Origin: a bacterium
Lineage (GTDB): Bacteria > Oederibacteriota > CAKKQC01
Reading direction: 5' to 3'
Length of the DNA stretch: 64,000 nucleotides
NCBI GenBank assembly: GCA_919901855.1
Contig: CAKKQC010000010.1
Coordinates: 124,001 to 188,000, forward strand
Shown here: positions 58,658 through 64,000 of the stretch, piece after piece
Layout: every line of letters starts with the position of its first letter
Numbering within the stretch: position 1 is the first letter of the stretch
Notes under the pieces: generated by a model
Database searches by the model: none
What the model was told of the DNA's origin: nothing
Seen by the model: only the letters and a program-made list of their open reading frames with translations
Program-made: the position numbers and the translations under genes

Positions 58658-59315
58658 CGAGGACGCGGTGGCCGTCCAGCTCGATCCAGTCCTTCTGCCG
58701 GAACTCGCTCAGCGTCCGGATCAGTGATTCCGCCGTCGTGCCGATCATCTCGGCCATCTCCTCGCGGGTGAGGTCGATCGCGAGCCGGGTGCCCCGGGGC
58801 GCGGGCTCCCCGAAGTCCCGTTCGAGCTCCAGCAGGAGCGCGGCCGTCCGTTCCACCACGGGCATCCGGACGAGGTCGTGCATCCGGCGCTCGGCCACGC
58901 GGAGATCCCGGCACACATATTCCATGATTCGCAGTGCGACGCCGGTGTTCCGGCGCAGGATGCTGTACGCCAGCGTCCGGTCGAGGAAACAGATCGTGGC
59001 GTCCTCTATCACCTCGGCCGTGGCCGCGTAGGGCTCCTCCCCGAACAGGGCCCGGTAGCCGAGGAGATCCCCGGGCTTGGCCAGCCGCGCGATCTGAGTG
59101 CGGCCGTTGGCGGCGTGGTTGTAAAGCTTCACCTTGCCCGACCAGATGCCGAAGAGACCCATCGGGGGATTACCCTCGTAGAAGATGACACTATGCTTCC
59201 GGTAGGTGTTCGCGACCCGCGCCCGCATGAGCTCCCCCAGTTCGTCCTTGGTCAGGTCGCAGAAGGCCCCGCGGGTCCGGACCGGGCAGATCTCGCAGTT
59301 CGTCTTGGGTGTCAC
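58611..59315 (-). CDS. CRP/FNR-family regulator with N-terminal Cys cluster (paralogue 2)
   Basis: A 234-residue regulator. I place the start at the GTG at 59315, nine bases after AGGAGG; earlier in-frame codons extend it without conserved sequence. N-terminal CEICPVRTRGAFC (CX2CX8C) may hold a metal or Fe-S cluster. The beta-roll domain (residues about 25-140) and a winged HTH with recognition helix TTAESLIRTLSEF follow. Glu and Arg are kept, Ile replaces the FNR Ser. It is a close tandem paralogue of the gene at 59441. Its 3' end overlaps bioB by 47 bp. Confidence 0.85.
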   Translation of the reverse strand: MTPKTNCEICPVRTRGAFCDLTKDELGELMRARVANTYRKHSVIFYEGNPPMGLFGIWSGKVKLYNHAANGRTQIARLAKPGDLLGYRALFGEEPYAATAEVIEDATICFLDRTLAYSILRRNTGVALRIMEYVCRDLRVAERRMHDLVRMPVVERTAALLLELERDFGEPAPRGTRLAIDLTREEMAEMIGTTAESLIRTLSEFRQKDWIELDGHRVLVKESSALAKLIPQDV

Positions 59316-59395
59316 CGGGTTCGGTCCTCCTGATTCGGTCCCAGTATGCCCCGGACGAGGGGGCCGAGGGCATGATGCGGTGAGGTGGGCTGGCG

Positions 59396-59407
59396 TGATG
59401 GCGGTCA
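59396..59407. promoter_or_regulatory. TGAYnnnnGTCA operator, site H (before regulator paralogue 2)
   Basis: TGATGGCGGTCA. On the minus strand its centre is 53.5 bp upstream of a -10 candidate CATACT (complement of 59343-59348), about the distance found in front of paralogue 3. No -35 box is visible, as expected for an activator-dependent promoter. Confidence 0.55.
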
Positions 59408-59440
59408 CTACGCCCTGAGCGGGAGTCCCGCGGGTCTTGG

Positions 59441-60148
59441 CTAGCTCTCCAGCGGGATCAGGCGCTCGATTCCGGCCTGGGACTTGATGAACACGCAGTG
59501 GTCGCGAAGGTCCACGAGGCCCTTTTGCTTGAAGTCACTGAGGGTCCGGATCAGTGATTCCGCCGTCGTTCCGGCCATCTGCGCCATCTCCTCGCGCGTG
59601 AGGTCGATGTCGAGCCGCACGCCCGCCGGGGTGGGCCGGCCGAAGTCGCGCTGGAGCTCCAGGAGGAGGCCGGCGACCCGCTGGACGACCGGCTTCTGGA
59701 TGAGGTCGAGGGCGCGCCGCTCGGCCACCCGGAGGTCCTGGCAGACCCGCTTCAGGATGCCGAGCGTCAGGTCGGCGTTCTGCCTGAGGATCTTGAAGGC
59801 CAGGGCCCGGTCGAGGAAGCAGATCGTGGCGTCCTCGATAACCTCGGCCGTCGCCGCGTACGGCTCGCCGGCCAGCAGCGCCCGGTAGCCCAGCAGGTCT
59901 CCGGGCTTGGCCAGCCGCGAGATCTGGAGGTGGCCGTCCGCTCCATGCTTGAAAATCTTCACCTTTCCCGAGAATACGCAGAAGAGCCCCATCGACGGAT
60001 TGCCCTCGTAGAAGATCGTGCTGCGCTTCTTGTAGGTGTTGACCGTCCGGCCCCGGGCCATCTCGCGCATGTCCTCGCGGGTGACCGCGGCGAACGCGCC
60101 GTGGAGCTTGACCGGGCAGGAGTCACAGTTCGGCTTGGCTGGCGACAT
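59441..60148 (-). CDS. CRP/FNR-family regulator with reduced Cys cluster (paralogue 3)
   Basis: A 235-residue regulator very similar to paralogue 2. The N-terminus keeps CDSCP, but the third cysteine is replaced (GAFAAV against GAFCDL), so a cluster like that of paralogue 2 is unlikely unless other cysteines substitute (one is at LFCVF). The effector fold and HTH (TTAESLIRTLSDF) are conserved. ATG at 60148 follows GGAG on the minus strand. It is divergent from the 11-haem cytochrome gene and shares operator site I with it. Confidence 0.85.
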   Translation of the reverse strand: MSPAKPNCDSCPVKLHGAFAAVTREDMREMARGRTVNTYKKRSTIFYEGNPSMGLFCVFSGKVKIFKHGADGHLQISRLAKPGDLLGYRALLAGEPYAATAEVIEDATICFLDRALAFKILRQNADLTLGILKRVCQDLRVAERRALDLIQKPVVQRVAGLLLELQRDFGRPTPAGVRLDIDLTREEMAQMAGTTAESLIRTLSDFKQKGLVDLRDHCVFIKSQAGIERLIPLES

Positions 60149-60172
60149 TCGGCACTCTCCTTTTGCATCCCC

Positions 60173-60178
60173 AGTATG
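60173..60178 (-). promoter_or_regulatory. -10 candidate for regulator paralogue 3
   Basis: CATACT on the minus strand, within CCAGTATG on the plus strand. The same eight bases occur before paralogue 2 (59341-59348). Both lie about 54 bp from the centre of a TGAYnnnnGTCA site. Confidence 0.4.
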
Positions 60179-60226
60179 CTCGGGGCTGGCACAGGGGGGC
60201 GTATGACTCGTGGATTCCTTTGAGCC

Positions 60227-60238
60227 TGATTGCCGTCA
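60227..60238. promoter_or_regulatory. TGAYnnnnGTCA operator, site I (divergent: regulator paralogue 3 / 11-haem cytochrome)
   Basis: TGATTGCCGTCA. Its centre is 56.5 bp from the first base of TATAGT (60289-60294), the -10 candidate of the cytochrome gene on the right, and 54.5 bp from the minus-strand CATACT on the left, so one site could serve both promoters. A related TGATCCGCATCA lies at 60271-60282, overlapping the rightward promoter. Confidence 0.6.
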
Positions 60239-60288
60239 GTGGATGGAGCACCTTCCTCCGGTCAGCGAGCCGATGATCCGCATCACGG

Positions 60289-60294
60289 TGATAT
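60289..60294 (+). promoter_or_regulatory. -10 candidate TATAGT for the 11-haem cytochrome gene
   Basis: Five of six match to TATAAT, with no recognisable -35 box, suggesting dependence on an upstream activator at site I. Predicted start near 60301, leaving a leader of about 85 bases. Confidence 0.5.
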
Positions 60295-60385
60295 AGTGAT
60301 TTACCTCACCCGGCTCTGCGGGGGTGAAACCCGGTGCGAGAGGCGAATGGCGAGGGGGACGATGGGATCGGAAGGAAGACGGAAC

Positions 60386-61387
60386 ATGAAAGGATGCCGC
60401 CACGGGCAGCTGGTGCGCCGGGGCGGTCGCGTGGCGGCCATCGGGCTGGCAGCGTGGCTCGGGGCGGCGGCGCCCGGCGAGGCGAAGCCGGCCAAGCCCA
60501 AGGAGCCGGTCGAGGAGGAGTTCTTTGTCCGGCACCGGCCGGAGGCGAACGACTTCTTCAAGAAAAAGGCCGTCCACCGTCCCGTCGCGGAGCACCGGTG
60601 CGCGGTCTGCCACGCCGCGATCGAGGAGCCGAAGAAACTTTCGAAGCCGGTAGAGGAGTTGTGCATAACATGTCACGAATCGGTCGGGAAGGAGCTCAAG
60701 GGCAAGCACGTGCACGCGATCCTCGAGAGTGGGGACTGCCTGGGGTGCCACGATCCGCATGCGTCGGACTTTCCCTTCCGGCTCACGGACGAGATCAACG
60801 CCGTCTGCTCGACCTGTCACCAGATCGGGGACGACCCGATCCGGAAGTCGCACGGCGGAATCGTGGTCAAGCGCGTGCGCTGCACGGACTGCCACTCGCC
60901 GCACGGGTCGGACCAGGAGAAGATGATCCGCAACGGCCGGCTGCATCCGCCGTTCGAGTCCAAGGACTGCACGACGTGCCACGCCGCCCCGGACGCCGAG
61001 GGCGGGGTGCAGTTGGTCGGGGATGGGACCAAGTTCTGCGTGACCTGCCATCCCGGGATCGAGGAGGAGCTGGGGAAGAAGGTCCCGCATCCGCCCGCCA
61101 AATCAGGGACCTGCTGGGCGTGCCACAATCCCCACACGGGCGGCAGTCTCGACCGGGCGTTCCTCAAGGACCGTCCCGAGACCGTCTGCCGGACGTGTCA
61201 TTCGACGGTCTTCGACCTGAACCACCCCGTGGCGCGGCATCCGTCGTGGAAGCCGGCGACGCGCGACCCGCGGGACCCGACGAAGCCATTCGACTGCGCC
61301 TCGTGCCACGCGGCGCACGGGTCGGAGTTCAAGCGGCTTCGGCGCTGGGACCTCGCCGAGTTCTGCTTCACGTGCCACCCGCAATGA
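60386..61387 (+). CDS. 11-haem cytochrome c with doubled CXXCH repeats
   Basis: A 333-residue periplasmic or exported protein. ATG 60386 is chosen for its GGAAGGAAG and signal peptide; upstream in-frame starts are rejected. Eleven CXXCH motifs: CAVCH, CITCH, CLGCH, CSTCH, CTDCH, CTTCH, CVTCH, CWACH, CRTCH, CASCH, CFTCH, arranged as the doubled-CXXCH repeats (CHDPHASDFPF, CHSPHGSDQ, CHNPHTGG, CHAAHGSEF). It is coupled to the NHL propeller gene by a 4-bp overlap and stands next to the OmcE-like gene, a grouping also known around extracellular cytochrome filaments. Confidence 0.85.
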   Translation: MKGCRHGQLVRRGGRVAAIGLAAWLGAAAPGEAKPAKPKEPVEEEFFVRHRPEANDFFKKKAVHRPVAEHRCAVCHAAIEEPKKLSKPVEELCITCHESVGKELKGKHVHAILESGDCLGCHDPHASDFPFRLTDEINAVCSTCHQIGDDPIRKSHGGIVVKRVRCTDCHSPHGSDQEKMIRNGRLHPPFESKDCTTCHAAPDAEGGVQLVGDGTKFCVTCHPGIEEELGKKVPHPPAKSGTCWACHNPHTGGSLDRAFLKDRPETVCRTCHSTVFDLNHPVARHPSWKPATRDPRDPTKPFDCASCHAAHGSEFKRLRRWDLAEFCFTCHPQ

Positions 61388-62475
61388 ACGCGCGCCGTGC
61401 GTTCCCGTGCCTGGCCATGCTGGCCCTTCTGGCGGGCTGGATGGCGATCCCGGTGGCACCGGCGTCCGCCGGGACCGCGATGGCCGCTCCTGCGGCCGCG
61501 TCCGCGACCGAGATCGTCTTCCCGCCTCCGCCGGACGAGCCGCGGATCCGCTATCTCTTCAGCCTCAGTTCGGTCCATGACCTCAAGCCGCCGAAACGCG
61601 GGTTCTTCCGGAAGGTCCGCGACTTCCTGCTCGGGCGCGGCGAGGAGGCGGTGCCCACCCTCCTCCGGCCCTACGGCGTGGCGGCGTCCGGGAACCGCGT
61701 CTACGCCGCCGACGCGGACGGCCAGTCGGTCTTCGTCTTCGACCTCAAGGCGCTGGAGGTGACGCGGTTGGGCGGCACCCTCGAAGGCCGGCTTGTGAGC
61801 CCGATCGGGGTGGCCGTCACCCCCGGCGGGACCGTGTTCGTGGCCGACTCGATGCAGCATGTCGTCAAGGCGTTCGGCCCCGATGGGAAATTCCTGCGCC
61901 AGCTCAACAAGATCGGGGACCTCAAGCGGCCGTCGGGCGTGGCGTGGGACGCCAGGCGCAAGCGCGTCCTGGTCGCGGACACGGGGAACGGCCGCGTGGC
62001 GATCTTCTCCCCCGAGGGCGGGATGACGGGCCAGATCGGGAAGCCCGGCACCGGGGACGGCGAGATGTCGATGCCGGCGAACGTGGCCGTGGACCGGGAC
62101 GGCCGGATATACGTGAGCGACCCGATCATGTGCCGGGCCCAGGTCTTTACGGCCGATGGCAAGTACCTGTCCCAGTTCGGCTCGCAGGGGGACGTGCCCG
62201 GCTACATGGGCCGGCCGCGCGGGATCGGCGTGGATTCCGACGGCAACATCTACGTGGCGGACGCGGTCTTCCACGCCGTCCAGATCTTCGACCGGTCGGG
62301 CCGGCTCCTGCTCTTCTTCGGGGCGGGGGGAAACGTGCCCGGCGCTTTCGACCTGCCGGCCGGCGTGTGCGTGGACGACCGGGACCGGGTCTTCGTGGCC
62401 GACTCCCTGAACCGCCGGATACAGGTATTTCAGTATCTGAAGCCCAAGACCACGCATGAGGCTCCGCGGCCCTGA
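61384..62475 (+). CDS. Secreted NHL-repeat beta-propeller protein
   Basis: A 363-residue protein with a signal peptide and about six NHL blades from residue 95 on, each with a pattern like PxGVAVxxxGxVFVADxxxxxVxxFxxxG (for instance SPIGVAVTPGGTVFVADS and RPRGIGVDSDGNIYVADA). No catalytic residues or haem sites. NHL propellers are repeatedly found beside multihaem cytochromes and are thought to assist their export or assembly. Here the gene lies between an 11-haem and an OmcE-like cytochrome. ATG overlaps the upstream stop by 4 bp. Confidence 0.82.
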   Translation: MNARRAFPCLAMLALLAGWMAIPVAPASAGTAMAAPAAASATEIVFPPPPDEPRIRYLFSLSSVHDLKPPKRGFFRKVRDFLLGRGEEAVPTLLRPYGVAASGNRVYAADADGQSVFVFDLKALEVTRLGGTLEGRLVSPIGVAVTPGGTVFVADSMQHVVKAFGPDGKFLRQLNKIGDLKRPSGVAWDARRKRVLVADTGNGRVAIFSPEGGMTGQIGKPGTGDGEMSMPANVAVDRDGRIYVSDPIMCRAQVFTADGKYLSQFGSQGDVPGYMGRPRGIGVDSDGNIYVADAVFHAVQIFDRSGRLLLFFGAGGNVPGAFDLPAGVCVDDRDRVFVADSLNRRIQVFQYLKPKTTHEAPRP

Positions 62476-62494
62476 ACATGACGGGCGTCATGTT
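62475..62494. promoter_or_regulatory. Perfect palindrome containing TGAYnnnnGTCA operator, site K (before the OmcE-like gene)
   Basis: AACATGACG (62475-62483) and CGTCATGTT (62486-62494) around GG: perfect 9-bp arms with the TGACGGGCGTCA core at 62479-62490. This is the most symmetrical of the nine sites. Its centre is 56.5 bp upstream of the first base of the -10 at 62541. Confidence 0.65.
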
Positions 62495-62517
62495 TTGGAA
62501 TTGCCCCCCGCCATCAC

Positions 62518-62546
62518 TTGACCTGAGCCAAGAGAGTCAATATCAT
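62518..62546 (+). promoter_or_regulatory. Sigma-70-like promoter of the OmcE-like gene
   Basis: TTGACC (62518-62523), 17-base spacer, TATCAT (62541-62546): five of six matches to each consensus hexamer, the strongest promoter I see in the window. The predicted start near 62553 gives a leader of about 90 bases that ends in AAGGAGGT. Confidence 0.65.
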
Positions 62547-62643
62547 GGCGAGGGTTGGGGGGCTTTGCTGAGGCTTGTTGGGGGCGATAGCTGAAGACTT
62601 TTGGCAGGCTTGAACGGGTCGACAATACTCAAGGAGGTCGAGG

Positions 62644-63315
62644 ATGAAGACGGCAGTGAAGATGATCCTGGGCGCGGCGGTGCTCGCCGCGCTGGCGGCG
62701 CCGGCAAGCGCGGCCATTCTGACTTCGAAGCACGATTTCCGCGAGACGGGCGGCGGCAGCCCCGTGACGGGCGTGACGGATGCCTGTTCGACGTGCCATG
62801 TCCCGCACCGTCCGCTGATGAACGTGCCGCTCTGGGCGCACGCATTCAGCACGTACGACTACTACCTCTACAACAGCAACGCCTCGTACATCGGCCCGAA
62901 CACGGGCAAGTACGATGCCGCGTTCGGTGTCCGGAACGCGTTCACGAACAGCATGTCCAAGACCTGCCTCGGGTGTCATGACGGGTCGGTGGCCTACGCC
63001 GGCGGCCTCTACATCACCCGGGCGGCGAACCCCGAGTGGATCATGTGGGACCGCGAGACCAACGCGGCCAGCGGGGAAGTCGGCGACGGCCTCTGGTCGT
63101 CGGTCTACGGGCTCAAGGGCTCGCACCCGGTGGGCGTGACCTACGCGGGCATGCTGCCGGTCGCCGAGTACAACGCGGTGCCGGGCGGCTCGGTTGTCCT
63201 CGAGAACGGCAAGGTCCAGTGCGTGAGCTGTCACAACGCGCACAACCGGTTCCCGAAGATGCTGGTGGAGACGAACGCCAACAGCGCCCTGTGCCTCGAG
63301 TGCCACGTGAAGTAA
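62644..63315 (+). CDS. Tetrahaem cytochrome c resembling the OmcE nanowire family
   Basis: A 223-residue protein with Sec signal peptide and four CXXCH motifs (CSTCHVPHRP near residue 49, CLGCHDGSVAY near 107, CVSCHNAHN near 197, CLECHVK at the end). The layout (KHDF start, CxxCHxPH plus PLWAH, CLGCHDGSVAY, GSHPVGVTY, CVSCHNAHN, terminal CLECH) closely follows OmcE-type tetrahaem cytochromes, which polymerise into extracellular filaments in Geobacter. A perfect AAGGAGGT, a strong promoter and a strong terminator suggest high expression as a monocistronic unit. Filament formation is inferred from family resemblance; it could be a soluble periplasmic tetrahaem. Confidence 0.78.
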   Translation: MKTAVKMILGAAVLAALAAPASAAILTSKHDFRETGGGSPVTGVTDACSTCHVPHRPLMNVPLWAHAFSTYDYYLYNSNASYIGPNTGKYDAAFGVRNAFTNSMSKTCLGCHDGSVAYAGGLYITRAANPEWIMWDRETNAASGEVGDGLWSSVYGLKGSHPVGVTYAGMLPVAEYNAVPGGSVVLENGKVQCVSCHNAHNRFPKMLVETNANSALCLECHVK

Positions 63316-63331
63316 CCGTCTGAATCCGGTC

Positions 63332-63400
63332 GGCCCGGGACCGGGCCTGCAGTGCCTGCAGTAGATGGACCGCGGGGGCGTCGGGTGACCGACGCCCCCG
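63332..63400 (+). terminator. Terminator region after the OmcE-like gene
   Basis: Two hairpins: GGCCCGG/CCGGGCC (63332-63338 with 63341-63347), and a perfect 12-bp stem 63373-63384 with 63389-63400 closed by a GTGA (GNRA-type) tetraloop. Only a short T-pair follows. The second stem is the strongest hairpin in the window and fits a highly expressed gene. Confidence 0.75.
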
Positions 63401-63453
63401 TTCGGTATTCGGAGGGGACCCGGAGCGCCGGGGGGAATGGGGGAGCGGATCGC

Positions 63454-64000
63454 ATGAGCCGGCCGGTTGGACGATCCTTGGGAGCGGTTGAGCGGGGCGG
63501 CCTCCTGTTCGCGGGACTCGCCTTCGCGGTCCCGCTATGGGCGTTCCCCGGCGCGGACGAGCCGTTCACGCTCGCTAAGACCCACCTCCTCCTGTTCGTT
63601 GTCGCGGCGGCGGGCCTGGCCGCGCTGTGGCGCGGGGGTGCGGCCGCGCGCGCCGACCGCGGCCTGCTGGTGCCGCTGGCGGCCCTGGCCGGCGTCATCT
63701 GCCTCTCCTCGCTCGCGGCGCCGTTCCGTGAGGCGAGATGGGTCGGCGTGCGCGCCGACCTCGCGCTCGGGGCGACGTGGATCGCGGCGGTCCTGGCCGT
63801 GCGCACCGCGGCCGGGCTGCGGCTGGCGATGGCGGGGTCCGCGGCCGCCACGGGCGCGGCGGCCGCCGTCCTGCTCGTCGCCGGCGACCGCTCCGGCGGC
63901 ACCTTCGGCAACCCGGCGTTCGCCGCTTCGTGGCTGGCCATGGCCGTTCCCGTGGCGGTGGCGGTGGCCGTCACGGAAACGTCCCGGCGGGGCGCCGTCC
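63454..64000 (+). CDS. O-antigen ligase/Wzy-like membrane protein (3' truncated by window)
   Basis: At least 182 residues, running off the right edge. The N-terminus has several hydrophobic helices (LLFAGLAFAVPLWAFPG, HLLLFVVAAAGLAALW, ATWIAAVLAV), followed by GGTFGNPAFAASWLAMAVPV, the TFGNPNFxAxxL motif of the O-antigen ligase/polymerase (Wzy_C) superfamily. The family acts on lipid-linked polysaccharide or glycoprotein glycans at the periplasmic side. Whether it belongs with the electron-transfer island is unknown; a terminator separates them. Confidence 0.75.
   Translation, partial: MSRPVGRSLGAVERGGLLFAGLAFAVPLWAFPGADEPFTLAKTHLLLFVVAAAGLAALWRGGAAARADRGLLVPLAALAGVICLSSLAAPFREARWVGVRADLALGATWIAAVLAVRTAAGLRLAMAGSAAATGAAAAVLLVAGDRSGGTFGNPAFAASWLAMAVPVAVAVAVTETSRRGAV

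Noticed and set aside
1-64000. CRISPR arrays, insertion sequences, tRNA or rRNA genes
   Set aside because: No regularly spaced repeats, transposase motifs, tRNA-like cloverleaf or conserved rRNA stretches were recognised in the intergenic regions, which are few and short.

Overview
The window reads as a high-GC chromosomal segment of a Gram-negative bacterium that respires through an outer membrane. It holds outer-membrane barrels, lipoproteins, Tat and Sec signals, and twelve c-type cytochrome genes with, by my count, 95 canonical CXXCH haem motifs plus two longer variants, all between 24.6 and 63.3 kb. PorV-like and sorting-domain-like proteins, many TPR and beta-propeller secreted proteins, and no matching enteric or Bacillus gene order suggest a poorly cultured phylum (an Elusimicrobiota- or FCB-like lineage is my best guess). 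The sequence alone does not settle taxonomy. I saw no rRNA, tRNA, CRISPR array or transposase.

Left part (1-21 kb): ordinary chromosomal genes, mostly in tight runs with 1-4 bp start/stop overlaps. In order: a membrane glycosyltransferase-like protein cut by the window edge, argF, argG, TPR and PQQ-propeller secreted proteins, a FlgN-like coiled coil, a YdjM-family membrane protein, a glycerophosphodiester phosphodiesterase, tyrS, an aspartyl protease-like gene on the minus strand, uvrC, an NtrB/NtrC-type two-component pair, more secreted or lipoprotein genes of unknown role, a rhodanese, a MauE/DoxX-like membrane protein, a predicted outer-membrane protein and a GNAT acetyltransferase.

Middle and right (22-63 kb): an electron-transfer island. 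(1) 22.2-32.2 kb: a CRP/FNR regulator, AhbD-type radical SAM haem synthase, a regulator-like domain without a helix-turn-helix, a 13-15 haem NapC-type cytochrome, a tetrahaem cytochrome, a ferredoxin/NrfD pair, a pentahaem cytochrome, and a Rieske/cytochrome b6/subunit IV complex whose last subunit carries four fused cytochrome c domains. (2) 32.4-38.8 kb: a monohaem cytochrome, an SPFH protein and a pentahaem-molybdopterin-FeS-NrfD complex resembling Qrc or alternative complex III. (3) 39.2-45.2 kb: a sorted Ig-repeat surface protein, a PorV-like barrel and an MtrA/MtrB porin-cytochrome pair. (4) 45.4-56.2 kb: an 11-haem cytochrome c/b fusion (CbcL-like), an octahaem cytochrome, HybA/HybB-like FeS and membrane subunits, a 19-haem cytochrome c/b fusion and a dihaem fumarate reductase (C-A-B order). 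(5) 56.3-58.7 kb: a RuBisCO-like protein and bioB. (6) 58.6-63.3 kb: two more CRP/FNR paralogues, an 11-haem cytochrome, an NHL propeller protein and a tetrahaem cytochrome resembling the nanowire-forming OmcE family, with a strong promoter and terminator of its own.

Read together, the island could carry electrons from menaquinol in the inner membrane (cytochrome c/b fusions, NrfD complexes, bc-type complex) through periplasmic multihaem proteins and the MtrAB conduit to an extracellular acceptor or filament, with fumarate reductase as an alternative sink. Nine copies of one 12-bp palindrome, TGAYnnnnGTCA, lie in intergenic DNA in front of the three regulator genes and several cytochrome units. 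They suggest that the CRP/FNR paralogues control the island.
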